NCBI GenBank assembly: GCA_963804865.1
Contig: CAWDSH010000042.1
Location: forward strand, 1-64,000
DNA length: 64,000 bases
Reading direction: 5' to 3'
Origin: CAVVEQ01 sp963804865
Lineage (GTDB): Bacteria; Chloroflexota; Anaerolineae; Anaerolineales; Anaerolineaceae
Below the pieces are notes generated by a model. That model saw only the letters and a list, made by a program, of their open reading frames with translations, was not told where the DNA came from and did no database searches. Position 1 is the first letter of the stretch; every line of letters begins with the position of its first letter. The position numbers were made by a program, and so were the translations under genes. This document shows, piece after piece, positions 51,887 through 61,925 of this stretch.

Positions 51887-52228
51887 TTACATCCAACCCT
51901 GCTGCTTGCAGAATTCGGTGATCACCGGGATATCCACTTTTTCGCCCTTGTTGGCTTTGACGCCCCAAACAATATTTACAATATAAACCAGGGGTGTAAA
52001 GCAGCCGACAATTGGGATCAAGGCGAGAAGTCCCAAAACGACGGCTTCAACGATACCGAAGACCAGGGTCGGTACGGCATGGTACTTCAAAAACGGGCGG
52101 GCTTTCTTGTCCTCCATCAGCATGACAATCAATGGGACTAACGGGGTGAGCAGGAAGCTCAACAGTGCCCAAAGGCGATCGTCACTGGTAACTTCAGGAG
52201 CGGCGGGGGTTACGGGTTTTTCAGTCAT
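51887..52228 (-). CDS. DUF4870-like small membrane protein
   Basis: A 113-residue protein with DDRLWALLSFLLTPLVPLIV, a KKARPFLKYHAVPTLVFGIV segment and a final span LIPIVGCFTPLVYIVNIVWG. The pattern of a first span, 'FL.YHA..' and two further spans matches the DUF4870 family, whose function is unknown. The C-terminus (IPVITEFCKQQGWM) resembles that of many Chloroflexota members. ATG 52228 is preceded by GGAGGAATTCA. Confidence 0.75.
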   Translation of the reverse strand: MTEKPVTPAAPEVTSDDRLWALLSFLLTPLVPLIVMLMEDKKARPFLKYHAVPTLVFGIVEAVVLGLLALIPIVGCFTPLVYIVNIVWGVKANKGEKVDIPVITEFCKQQGWM

Positions 52229-52427
52229 TGAATTCCTCCACTAGAGATTTTAATTCCTGCGTACATTATAGCTTGAATTGTGAATAAAAGATTAAAAAAT
52301 CGATCAATGTCCAATGTTTCTTGAGGGTGTTAAGAATTGAATTGGAAATAGGCTTGGGCTTCAGCAGGGTGATGATCAGCATGGTACAATCGAGCCTGAT
52401 TTAAATTCCCAAATAAGAATTGGCTTC

Positions 52428-53792
52428 ATGAAGCTGACACTGCAGAAAAAAATTAAGGGCGGCGCTGGATTGGTCCTGCTGGCTTATATTGCCTTTATCG
52501 CTCTCGGCATGCCGGATGGCCTGCTTGGGGTGGGATGGCCGTCCATGCGCACCGATTTTTCCATACCCCTGGATGCGATGGGCATGCTGCTCATCGCGGG
52601 CATGGTGGGGTATCTGACCTCGAGTTTCCTGAATGGGAAATTACTCGCCCACCTGGGGGTTGGGAAACTGCTGGCTGCCAGCTGCGCGCTCACCGGGAGC
52701 GCACTGATCGGGTACACCCTGGTGCCCAGCTGGTGGATGATGGTCGCGCTGGGCGTATTTTCCGGCCTGGGGGCGGGCGGGATCGATGCCGGGCTTAATA
52801 CCTACGTCGCGTCCAATTTTGGCGAGGGATTGATGCAATGGCTGCACGCCAGTTATGGCATCGGCGTGACCCTGGGTCCGATCATCATGACGACTGCCCT
52901 GGCGGCGGGGAGATCCTGGCGTGTTGGATATGCCATTGTCGGCATATTCCAGATCATCCTCGCGCTCATATTTGCATTAACACTGGCAAGGTGGAAACAA
53001 AAAGCACAACCTTCCCAGGATGGATCCAGGAAATTGACCGATTACAAGACACCGCTGCTTGAAACGCTGCAGCAGCCGAGGGTGTGGTTGAGTCAATCCT
53101 TGTTCCTGATATACACGGGCGTGGAGATCTCCATTGGCACCTGGGCTTACACGCTTCTGACCGAATCGCGCGGTATTGCACCGGAGATCGCAGGTCTATG
53201 GGCGGGGAGTTATTACGCAACGTTCACCATCGGGCGCATCCTGGCTGGTATCTACACAAAAAAGGTGGGAGGTCATGCCCTTGTCCTCGGCAGCCTTGCG
53301 GGAGCGTTACTGGGGATCATCCTGCTGTGGTTGAACCCTTCGGCTACCATCAGCCTGATCGGTGTGGCGCTGACCGGCTTCGCCGTTGCGCCGATCTTCC
53401 CGGCGATGGTTTCCGGGACCAGCGGTCGGGTGGGCGCACGCTTTGCGGCCAACACCATCGGCATGCAGATGGCGGCGGCTGGATTGGGAGGCTCCTTGAT
53501 CCCGGGACTGGTCGGCGTCCTTGCGAAGCGCATCTCGCTCGAAATCATCCCGGTCTGCCTGTTTATCCTGGTGATTAGCGTTGATGGGGTTATTTGCGCT
53601 GTCAATCCTGAAGCAACCGTCAATCACGCGAAAAGGATCAAGCGAGCTGATCAGCATTTCGAGTTTTGTCGTTTTCCATTCGATTTTATAAAAAAAATTC
53701 AACATCAGAATAGTGTTTTCAATTCAGTTCTTTTCTTATCGAACAGGAAAGATCAGGATTGGACAAGGATTGTTTTGTTGCTGTTAATATGA
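52428..53792 (+). CDS. MFS transporter
   Basis: A 454-residue major facilitator with about twelve helices. It starts with GLVLLAYIAFIALGMPDGLL and has the long conserved LHASYGIGVTLGPIIMTTAL motif of the fucose/sugar-permease-like subgroup that includes YbjJ, then GTWAYTLLTESRGIAPEIAG and VSGTSGRVGARFAANTIGMQ. The last 60 residues (RIKRADQHFEFCRFPFDFIK and on) are polar, unlike the family, and may result from a late loss of the original stop. The exported or imported compound is unknown. Confidence 0.8.
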   Translation: MKLTLQKKIKGGAGLVLLAYIAFIALGMPDGLLGVGWPSMRTDFSIPLDAMGMLLIAGMVGYLTSSFLNGKLLAHLGVGKLLAASCALTGSALIGYTLVPSWWMMVALGVFSGLGAGGIDAGLNTYVASNFGEGLMQWLHASYGIGVTLGPIIMTTALAAGRSWRVGYAIVGIFQIILALIFALTLARWKQKAQPSQDGSRKLTDYKTPLLETLQQPRVWLSQSLFLIYTGVEISIGTWAYTLLTESRGIAPEIAGLWAGSYYATFTIGRILAGIYTKKVGGHALVLGSLAGALLGIILLWLNPSATISLIGVALTGFAVAPIFPAMVSGTSGRVGARFAANTIGMQMAAAGLGGSLIPGLVGVLAKRISLEIIPVCLFILVISVDGVICAVNPEATVNHAKRIKRADQHFEFCRFPFDFIKKIQHQNSVFNSVLFLSNRKDQDWTRIVLLLLI

Positions 53793-53870
53793 CTATAATT
53801 ACCTTATAAGTTATAAATAGTTTCTTGTTGGTATTGGATCACTTAATAATTGAAATATTAGGACAACAGC

Positions 53871-55166
53871 ATGAAGAACAAATTCCCATTAATGGCTTCT
53901 TTGATCGGTTTTGTCGTGATGATCGCAGCTTGCGCTCCAGCACCATCCACCCTGGAAATCACTAATCCTCCTTCTCCCACAGAAACACAAGTTCCAGCCG
54001 TGGATCCCATGCCGACCTTACCCCCCGCGTCTCAGGAACCTGCACCTCCTGAAAATAAGGACATTACCAATGTCGTTGAATTTCCTGATGCGGATGGATA
54101 TTCATGGGAGCTGGTAACTGATGGATTCAACCGTCCGATCAACCTGGCGAAAGCCGGCGATGGATCAGGACGCCTGTTCGTGATCGAGCAGCAGGGGGTG
54201 ATACGCACTTTTCTGGGCGACCAGATCCTCTCCGAGCCCTTCCTGGATATCAGGGACAGGGTGGGCAGCCGCGCGAATGAACAGGGATTACTGGGCGCGG
54301 CATTCCATCCAGATTTCACGGAAAATGGATACATGTTTGTCAACTATACCGATCGCTCGGGTAACACGGTGATCGCACGCTTCACAACCTCTCCGGCTAC
54401 AGAGCCTGCGGCTCAAGCAGCCGATCCATCCAGCGAAAAGATCATCCTGCGGGTGGATCAGCCGTATGCAAATCACAACGGCGGTCACCTGTTATTTGGT
54501 CCGGATGGCATGTTATGGATCGGGCTGGGGGATGGCGGCAGCGGTGGCGATCCCAAGAATAACGGGCAATCACTGCAAACACTGCTTGGGAAGATCCTGC
54601 GCATTGACGTCGATAATGGTGATCCTTATGCCATCCCGCCCGACAATCCCTTCGCAAATGAGGGCGGTCTGCCGGAGATCTGGGCTTATGGATTACGGAA
54701 TCCCTGGGGGCTGACCTTTGATCCCAGTACACGCGACCTTTTCATCGCCGACGTTGGGCAGAACGCCTGGGAAGAGATCGATCATGTGCCGGGCGGTTAC
54801 CAGGGACCTGCGCTGAATTTTGGGTGGAGAATCATGGAAGGCAGTCATTCCTTCAATCAGGGAAACGCGGATCCATCGGCGGCATTGACCGCCCCTGTGT
54901 TTGAGTACGGCCATGACCAGGGCTGCTCGGTGACTGGAGGTGCAGTTTACCGGGGAGAGTCCCTTCCAGAATTTGCCGGTATATACCTTTTTGGTGATTT
55001 CTGTTCCGGGACCATCTGGGGATTACTCCGCGATAATTCACAGAATTGGCAGGGGAAGGTGTTGTTCAGCACACCTTACAAGATCTCAGCCTTTGGCAGC
55101 GATGAAAATGGTGAAATATATCTCCTGGATCTGCAGGGAGGTTTGTATCGATTAACGATGAAATGA
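53871..55166 (+). CDS. PQQ-dependent sugar dehydrogenase (Glucose/sorbosone dehydrogenase family) lipoprotein
   Basis: A 431-residue exported six-bladed propeller. A lipobox AAC (about residues 20-22) and Pro/Thr linker are followed by the family core: PINLAKAGDGSGRLFVIEQQ, QGLLGAAFHPDFTENGYMFV, HNGGHLLFGPDGMLWIGLGD (with the catalytic His), YGLRNPWGLTFDPSTRDLFI and GWRIMEGSHSFN. It likely oxidises an aldose or other polyol using PQQ at the cell surface. No PQQ biosynthesis genes are here. Start ATG 53871 has weak Shine-Dalgarno sequence. It forms its own unit. Confidence 0.85.
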   Translation: MKNKFPLMASLIGFVVMIAACAPAPSTLEITNPPSPTETQVPAVDPMPTLPPASQEPAPPENKDITNVVEFPDADGYSWELVTDGFNRPINLAKAGDGSGRLFVIEQQGVIRTFLGDQILSEPFLDIRDRVGSRANEQGLLGAAFHPDFTENGYMFVNYTDRSGNTVIARFTTSPATEPAAQAADPSSEKIILRVDQPYANHNGGHLLFGPDGMLWIGLGDGGSGGDPKNNGQSLQTLLGKILRIDVDNGDPYAIPPDNPFANEGGLPEIWAYGLRNPWGLTFDPSTRDLFIADVGQNAWEEIDHVPGGYQGPALNFGWRIMEGSHSFNQGNADPSAALTAPVFEYGHDQGCSVTGGAVYRGESLPEFAGIYLFGDFCSGTIWGLLRDNSQNWQGKVLFSTPYKISAFGSDENGEIYLLDLQGGLYRLTMK

Positions 55167-55444
55167 TTGCCGAGCGCAAACGCCATCATTTTGCATGAAT
55201 CATTTGTTGACTGGAAATTAATCCAATCTTCCCGGAAACACTCATTCGCTTTTAGAAACTGAAGGCAATTAATCGGAGAAAATCCTGTTGATGTCCTCAA
55301 AAGAAAAATAGCTATTTAAAATTCTTTAAATAGCCATCATGCACTCCGCTAACAGTGGATTGATCAAAAACACGATCATCCACGTTCCATTTTTTATTGT
55401 ATAGTATTGGATAGAAGTAAAAAATTTCTTTGGGGCGGTGAAGT

Positions 55445-56272
55445 ATGAATGAGATAAGCCATCCACATGGAAATCTGCCGGTCAGATATAGCCTAACGTT
55501 ATATTATTTCTTTTCCACCATCATCGCAATCCTGATGGTTGTCGTTTCAGCCGGAGGGATCATTAACCGTACAGAAATTTATCCGACTGAAGAGCTACTG
55601 CGAACGTTTGCAGCCAATGATGTGGTTAACCTCTTCATAGGTGTACCGATCCTGCTTGGCTCCATGTGGCTGGCATGGCGAGGGAAATGGCTTGGCTTAC
55701 TCTGCTGGCCGGGCGCATTATTCTTTTCTTTTTACAATTACCTGGCTTATGTCTTTGCCCTGCCATTCGATTGGCGGTTTCCCATCCATCTCACCCTGAC
55801 CGTGCTTGGCGTGTATACCCTTACCGGTTTAATGGCAGCCATGGATGGCGATGCCATAAAGCAAAAGCTAGAAGGGAAGGTTCATGAGAAACTGGCAGGC
55901 GGGATCCTGGCAGGATTCGGGATCTTATTCCTGCTGCGATCCCTGGGCGTCATGCTGGGTGCTCTTACTGGCGGAAACACGATCGCGAGCGGAGACCTCG
56001 CGGTGAATCTTGCCGATATTTCCATTTCACCCGCGCTGGCTATTGGCGGCATCCTACTCTGGCGGAGGAAAGCATTCGGTTATGCCGCAGGATTGGGACT
56101 GCTCTTTCAAGCCAGCATGTTATTCATCGCGCTGATCGCCTTTTTTGTCCTGCAGCCAATCCTGACCTCGGCTCCATTCAAGTTGGTGGATACGCTCGTG
56201 ATCCTCATTATGGGAATGATCTGTTTCATACCTTTCGGGCTATTCATGCGCGGGGCGATCACGAAAGTATGA
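55445..56272 (+). CDS. Hypothetical seven-span membrane protein
   Basis: A 275-residue polytopic protein with helices at about 16-40, 60-78, 83-100, 113-130, 155-180, 205-235 and 245-270. Motifs such as WRGKWLGLLCWPGALFFSFY and ALPFDWRFPIHL recur in families of unknown function in Chloroflexota and Bacteroidota. No catalytic residues stand out. Its stop codon overlaps the start of the MBL gene by four bases (ATGA), so the two are translationally coupled. ATG 55445 has GGGGCGGTGAAGT upstream. Confidence 0.65.
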   Translation: MNEISHPHGNLPVRYSLTLYYFFSTIIAILMVVVSAGGIINRTEIYPTEELLRTFAANDVVNLFIGVPILLGSMWLAWRGKWLGLLCWPGALFFSFYNYLAYVFALPFDWRFPIHLTLTVLGVYTLTGLMAAMDGDAIKQKLEGKVHEKLAGGILAGFGILFLLRSLGVMLGALTGGNTIASGDLAVNLADISISPALAIGGILLWRRKAFGYAAGLGLLFQASMLFIALIAFFVLQPILTSAPFKLVDTLVILIMGMICFIPFGLFMRGAITKV

Positions 56273-57054
56273 CTTTTAAAAAGAAAAATAAGGGCGGGAT
56301 GATACCACAAGTAAAAGTTCAGCCAATTCAGCTGCTCAACTGTGCTTCCATGTCCCCCTGGTGGCCACGCTGGCACGTTGCCGGGATTGTCCTGTTGGTG
56401 ACCACGGATCAGGGACCTGTGCTGGTCGATACAGGGCTTGGGCTGCACGATCATGAATCTCCTTCCGGCAAGGTTAAATTTTTTATATTTGATTTTGGTA
56501 TCCATAACGCACCGGAGGAAACTGCCGTGCGTCAGGTTGAACGATTGGGTTACCAGCCGGAGGAAATCCGCCACATCATCCTCACTCATTTACATTTCGA
56601 CCATGCTGGTGGGTTACCGGATTTCCCCTGGGCGCAGGTGCATATTCACCGCATGGAGTATGAAGCCCATCTTCATCCAAAAACCTGGATCGAGCGTTAC
56701 GCCTACGACCGGAAGGATTTTACTCACCAGCCAAAATGGGTGCTTTACGACCAGCCGGATGAGAAATGGTACGATTTCGATGCCATCCGTCTGCCTTTCA
56801 AGCTGGATATGTTCCTCGTCCCACTCTTCGGGCATACCAGTGGGCACTGCGGGGTGGCGATCCGGGAGGGCAAGGGATGGCATTTCCACTGCGCTGATGC
56901 GCTGCCGATCAACGCGGAATTCGATATTACCCCAAACTGGTTGAACCGGTTGATTATCGGTGATCATGTCAGACGGTTGAAAGCTTTTTCGCTGGCTCAC
57001 CCGGAAGTCAGGATGACCGCCGGGCATACCTGGCGGACCATCACCAATCCATAA
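56269..57054 (+). CDS. Metallo-beta-lactamase-fold hydrolase
   Basis: A 261-residue MBL-fold protein. The metal motif THLHFDHAGG lies at residues 106-115. Further ligands are supplied by FGHTSGHCG (about 187-195), FHCADALP and the C-terminal AGHTWR. LVDTGLGLHD precedes the motif as usual. Members of this branch hydrolyse lactones, thioesters or similar; the substrate is unknown and no resistance role should be assumed. It is coupled by an ATGA overlap to the membrane protein before it. Confidence 0.85.
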   Translation: MTFKKKNKGGMIPQVKVQPIQLLNCASMSPWWPRWHVAGIVLLVTTDQGPVLVDTGLGLHDHESPSGKVKFFIFDFGIHNAPEETAVRQVERLGYQPEEIRHIILTHLHFDHAGGLPDFPWAQVHIHRMEYEAHLHPKTWIERYAYDRKDFTHQPKWVLYDQPDEKWYDFDAIRLPFKLDMFLVPLFGHTSGHCGVAIREGKGWHFHCADALPINAEFDITPNWLNRLIIGDHVRRLKAFSLAHPEVRMTAGHTWRTITNP

Positions 57055-57151
57055 ATCTATCGAATAGAATAACTGTGATTAAATCCGGCATCCCTGGCTG
57101 ATTTATGCTTTAGAATCAAGGGTGGATGATTCAATCACAAGGATCTGATCA

Positions 57152-58701
57152 ATGAAACCGGACTTAAAGATGTTCGCTGCCAAATATCACCAATTGGTGC
57201 TGATTGTTGCCGCGCTGCTCGCGGTTGCGATCGTCCTCATTGCCACCAGCACCTATGGAAGCGGTATTTCACGCGATTCGGTGGGTTATATTGCCGCTGC
57301 CCGCAGCATTGCCGCTGGAGAAGGCGTCCTTTCTTATAATGGCAAACCGCTGGTGATCCAGCCACCGCTGTTTCCGGCAGTCCTGGCTGCAGCCAGCGCG
57401 ATCTCCGGTGCGGACGCGGTTCCAGCTGCCCGGATCCTCAATGCGCTGCTTTTCGGCTTGATCGTGTATCTTTCCGGCAGGCTTTTCTTCGATCATTTCC
57501 ACAATCTCCGCTTTACGCAATCCTTGGGTTGGTGTTCATATTAATTTCAACCCCGCTGATCAGTGTTTCGGTGATGACCTGGTCGGAGCCCCTGTTCATC
57601 GCGCTGGTGCTCCTCTTCCTGTTAGGCGCGCGATCCTACCTGGAAGGAAAAAGTTTGGCTCCGCTCATACCGCTGGCGCTGTGGGCAGGGCTGGCATGCC
57701 TGACGCGCTACATCGGTGTTGTCTTCATCGTTTCCGGGTTGATCACCATCCTGTTCATCAAGCAGGGATCGACCAAAGATCGCATCCGGGCTGCGCTCAT
57801 TTTCCTGGTCATCTCTGGGTTGCCGGTCGTTACCTGGCTTGCCAGGAATTACGCGCTCACCGGTACGCTTTGGGGTCCGCGCACACCGTCCCTCTTCCAG
57901 TTATCGGATAATTTCTCGTACACATTCGACACCCTGGTGCGCTGGTATCTGCCCGGTTTTATCGCCGGCAGCCGGCCGCTGCTGCTCATCCTGGGCCTGG
58001 GAATGGGCTTTCTTTGGGGATCGCAGTTTTCGAGGAAAGATCTGGAACATGGAAACAAGCAGGAAAATGATTTCAACCTGATTTGCCTGGTGCTGGTACT
58101 GGCATACATTGGATTCCTGATCGTTTCCTCCACGACCACCGCCTTCGATAAGATCGGGAACAGGCTTCTCTCCCCTGTGCTCGTACCGCTTACTTTGCTG
58201 CTCTTTGTTTTTTTCGCAATGATCCTGAAACCGATCGAAAAGGCTAAAAAATACTTGCCCTATTTATTTGGCCTGGCTGCAGCTGTTCTTTTAGGAACTC
58301 AACTCTTTTCATCATGGGCAGTGGTATCCAGGCATCTCGGGGAAGGCAGCGGTTTCAGCGGTGAAGCCTGGCAGGATAGCGGCATCATCCAATATCTTAA
58401 TGAAAATTCGGATTTGGGAAAGGACTGCGTTATCTACAGCAACGGTCCGGATGCGATCTACCTGTTTTCGGGATTGAAGGTTGAAGAACTCCCATCACGG
58501 GGAACGGGAGGGGATATGATCGTTGAGCTCTCATCCTTGGCGGGGAATTGGCCGCCGGGAGATCGGGGCTGCCTGGTCTGGTTCGATCGCCTGGAGTGGA
58601 TCACTTTTTATTACACACCGGACGAGCTGCTGCCTATTACGGATCTTGTACAGGAAGTTGACCTGAATGACGGAAAAGTTTATTATCTTAAAAACAAGTA
58701 G
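57152..58701 (+). CDS. GT-C / glycosyltransferase-39-like membrane protein (frameshifted)
   Basis: The first frame (to about 57500) holds the N-terminal span and first outer loop SRDSVGYIAAARSIAAGEGV, followed by GKPLVIQPPLFPAVLAAASA, the acidic first-loop signature of GT-C enzymes. The second frame then runs from YAILGLVFILIST through about eight further spans to a soluble C-terminus (GEAWQDSGIIQYLNENSDLG). One missing base near 57500 joins them to about 516 residues. Likely transfers a sugar from a lipid carrier at the outer membrane face; donor and acceptor unknown. Confidence 0.65.
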
Positions 58702-58727
58702 CAAACGATAACCAGTGGAGATAAGTT

Positions 58728-59187
58728 ATGGCAGAGCTGAAAACAAAACCTACTGATAAGAGTGTTGAGGGTTTCCTCAATACGGTCACTGATGTAGGGA
58801 AAAAGCAGGACAGTTTTGCGATCCTGGAGATGATGAAGAAGATCACGGGTGAAGAACCCAAGGATGTGGGGTGATTCCATGATTGGATTTGGCACTCTGA
58901 GCCTTAAATACGCATCCGGCAGGGATGTGGATTGGTTCCCTGTCGGTTTCTCGCCACGCAAACAGAACTTGACCTTGTATTTTTCCTACGATATTGCGAA
59001 GCAGGCTGATCTATTAAAAAAACTTGGGAAACACAAAACAGGTAAAGGTTGTTTGTATATCAATCATCTTAAGGATGTGGATCAAGATGTCCTGGAGCAA
59101 ATGATAAGGCGTGGGCTCGAAGATTGGAAAACTTTCAAGAAGGAGAGGGAGGAGCGGTTTAAATCCCGATCAGCGGTTGTTTCTTAA
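58728..59187 (+). CDS. DUF1801 family protein (frameshifted)
   Basis: From ATG 58728 the frame gives MAELKTKPTDKSVEGFLNTV, then KKQDSFAILEMMKKITGEEP. Near 58862 one extra G in AAGGATG moves the rest one frame over, where MWGDSMIGFGTLSLKYASGR, KQNLTLYFSYDIAKQADLLK and GCLYINHLKDVDQDVLEQMI complete a DUF1801 protein of about 152 residues. The start of the second frame upstream of MWG is not native. Function unknown, cytosolic. It overlaps the end of the convergent gene by 18 bases. Confidence 0.75.
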
Positions 59188-60237
59188 AACGATCTTGTCG
59201 ATCGTCATCTGATGCCTTGTAGTTAATTCATTATTCATCATTTGAATTTGCTTGCGGGGGGAATAAAAAACCTCGCTCCAGCCGTAACCGGCGCAGGCGG
59301 TATCGGCGATATGGTTCCCTTCACTATCATTACCCCACCACTGGCGGTAAGCTTCCTCCATTTCCGGGCGGATATGCAGCTCCGGGTCCGGGAGATGAGC
59401 TGAATAATAGAAATCCGGGGGAAGTGCATTCAGCAGCGTCTCAAACACATGCACCCGCACGTTAACCTGCTTTGAATATTCGGATGCCGCGAGGCGGCAA
59501 AGACCGCGAATGGTTGCCAGCGGTGCAATGACCTCGACCTGCTCCAGTTGGGTGAACCGTTCGTTGATGCGGGCGATGACTTCCTTCATTACAAGCCCGC
59601 TGGCGATGCTATCGGCAATAAATGCCGCAGTGATATTTTCGTGTTCTTCCTTATCCAGGTCTTTATCCTTGAATAAACCCAGCTCAACTTTACGATTGTA
59701 GACTGGCACGGACGTATCAAAAACATGATGGGCATCCAGAAGGATCTCATCACAGTAATAGCCGAAGATTTCAAAGATCGCTTCAGCCACCTGGTATTTC
59801 AAACCTTCCCGGGCGATGGGAAAGATGGCCATGTTCTGTTGGGCGCGACCGGTGATGGTTGGCCTCAGGATGGGGGCGGCAATGATATCCATGAGAGCTT
59901 GCCCGATCATTTTTGTTCTGTCTGATCCCATGCAGAGCTGACCCGGAAGAGTCATGCGCTGGATGCCGGGGAAATCATCCGCGGATAATCCGATCAAATG
60001 CAGGAGGTTTGGATCGACATCACCATCATGTAAATAGATGAATTTGGAGATGGGAGCGCTGTCGTAAAGAACCAGGTCGAGGCGGGGGCCACTATCGAGA
60101 AGGATTCTCGCGGACCTATAAAAACCGCCCCCCTGTGATTTCGAGTTGTAGGGAAGCGGTTCGTCCAGTTCGAGGGTGCCTTTAACCTGGTTGGCTGGAT
60201 CCTCGGTGAAATTAAAAGGATATTTGAATTTGGTCAT
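59170..60237 (-). CDS. Conserved protein, possible phosphoribosyltransferase-like fold
   Basis: A 355-residue soluble protein. The middle part reads like a type I phosphoribosyltransferase: MAIFPIAREGLKYQVAEAIF for the first loop, then ITAAFIADSIASGLVMKEVI, similar to the acidic PRPP loop but without the usual second Asp-Gly, and EVIAPLATIRGLCRLA for the following strand, as in uracil phosphoribosyltransferases. The N-terminal 100 residues (RLDLVLYDSAPISKFIYLHD) are extra. This assignment is tentative. It lies downstream of the citrate-synthase-like gene on the same strand and may work with it. Confidence 0.5.
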   Translation of the reverse strand: MTKFKYPFNFTEDPANQVKGTLELDEPLPYNSKSQGGGFYRSARILLDSGPRLDLVLYDSAPISKFIYLHDGDVDPNLLHLIGLSADDFPGIQRMTLPGQLCMGSDRTKMIGQALMDIIAAPILRPTITGRAQQNMAIFPIAREGLKYQVAEAIFEIFGYYCDEILLDAHHVFDTSVPVYNRKVELGLFKDKDLDKEEHENITAAFIADSIASGLVMKEVIARINERFTQLEQVEVIAPLATIRGLCRLAASEYSKQVNVRVHVFETLLNALPPDFYYSAHLPDPELHIRPEMEEAYRQWWGNDSEGNHIADTACAGYGWSEVFYSPRKQIQMMNNELTTRHQMTIDKIVLRNNR

Positions 60238-60376
60238 TCGCTCTCCATAAGCATTTCGGTTTGATCATCAACATTCATCTTGAACCAGCTTTCACTCTAT
60301 TTACAGCTTGAAAGTACCACGCATCATTGTAACTCAGAAGCAAAAAAATGAGTAAAGCATTTGAAATTCCAAAGAT

Positions 60377-61853
60377 CTAGGGACCGTATTCGCGCTCCTG
60401 GACGTTATCCATGTGGATCATCTCTTCGAGAATTGCCGAGGTCAACGCTTTTGGTTTTTCGATCGGCAAGTTGAGCGCGCGTGACCAAACCACATTTGCG
60501 GTCAATCCAAGGATGCGGCTCATACCAAGCAGCACCGGATGAAATTCCACCTTCTCCAATCCAAAACTTCGGAGGATCAATCCTTCGATGGGTCCGATAT
60601 TTGGATATGAGCTTTTAATCCTACCTGTGGGTAACACCATGGAAGGCAGCACGTCGAAGATCATCCTGGTGAGGCGGATCAATTCATCATCCGGGAGGTG
60701 CTTTTCTGCGAATTCAAGCTGGGTGGTAAAACGGGGATCCGGAATGCGCAGGCTGCCGCTACCATTTCCGGGCAGCTTCGTGCCCGATTCAATTTGGGAT
60801 GAAAGATATATCGCAAGAGAATCTTTTTTTGGCAGCCCCTTGAAGTGATCACGGACAGATTGCAGCCATTGCAGAAATTCCTGGTTTCCTTGCAAGTGAA
60901 CGGAGAGGCCAGCCAGGGCAGCTGCGCAGCAGGAATAAATATCCGCGCGGGCAGAAGCGGCCAAGCGGCTGATATTCGCGCTGATCTCATCCCCTTCCTC
61001 GCCTGCATGCAGCATAAAGAACAACCTGCAGTAGTCCTCGAAAGCGGAATCGTTTGTATTTGCCAATCAGATGGGCGAAGGAACTGTTCCAGTCCTGCCA
61101 GGTCTCTGTGGAAAAATCGCCTTCCTCGTTTTGTGAATGTTTGTAGATACTGGCTGCGATACCAGGCAACTTTGCAATGAGGTTGATGCCATCATCCAGG
61201 TATGGCTCCCAATTTTTTTCACTAGGAATTCGTTTGGTTTCTTCGGAAGCCAGTACTGATTCATGCTGCATGGCCAGGATGGCAGCCGAGAAAATAACCA
61301 TCGGTTTTGAATCTGTGGGAAATGCTTTTATGATATTTTGAACATGGTCCGGTACCGCGGCATTTAGCGACCATTCTTTTTCCACGGCGAGAGCTTCTTC
61401 ATCGTCTGGGATCTCACCAGTTAATAGGAGGAAGAAAAGACCTCCCGCGAGGGGAAATTCGGAACCCTGAAGTTTTGGCAACCGGGCGATCAGATCGGGA
61501 AGGGAGAATCCCCTGATACGGATGCCTTTTTCCGGGTCCAGGTATGACACATCATTGATGTGAATCATCACCCCGCGCAGCCCGTTGTAGAGCTGGTCTA
61601 CGGTGACATCACATACCTTGAGCGAACCATGATCCCTCCTGATCTGGTTCATCCTCTCGCGGAGCCCGGGAAGCTTTTGTTGGATCTTCTCTTTAATTAG
61701 GTTCATGGCGCGTTCACTTAATCGCTGGAATATACCGAGTACTGATCTCAAGTAATCTGAAAACCCGCTCGATTTAATAGATTTCCATAATTCATTAAAA
61801 CACCAGTCATGAAATTTGATACGGTTAAAGACTGTATTTAAAAAATTGCTCAT
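60377..61853 (-). CDS. Citrate-synthase-like protein lacking key catalytic residues (frameshifted)
   Basis: The N-terminal frame matches the eukaryotic-type citrate synthase closely in layout (GLRGVMIHINDVSYLDPEKG, IRIRGFSLPDLIARLPK, LFFLLLTGEIPDDEEA, NLIAKLPGIAASIY). After a one-base insertion near 61068 the second frame continues to VVWSRALNLPIEKPKAL. In the second part the region equivalent to HSDHEGG reads HAGEEGD, GYGHAVLRKTDPR reads GNGSGSLRIPDPR, and PNVDAHSG reads PNIGPIEG. The catalytic His and Asp are thus replaced by Ser and Gly, while the other His (SVHLQGNQE) and the Arg residues stay. Probably not a working citrate synthase. Confidence 0.7.
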
Positions 61854-61925
61854 ATTTAAAAGTACAGTGCGTTTCGGTTGAAATGCACCGTACTTGGGAA
61901 ACCTTATAAATGAAATTATGCAAAA

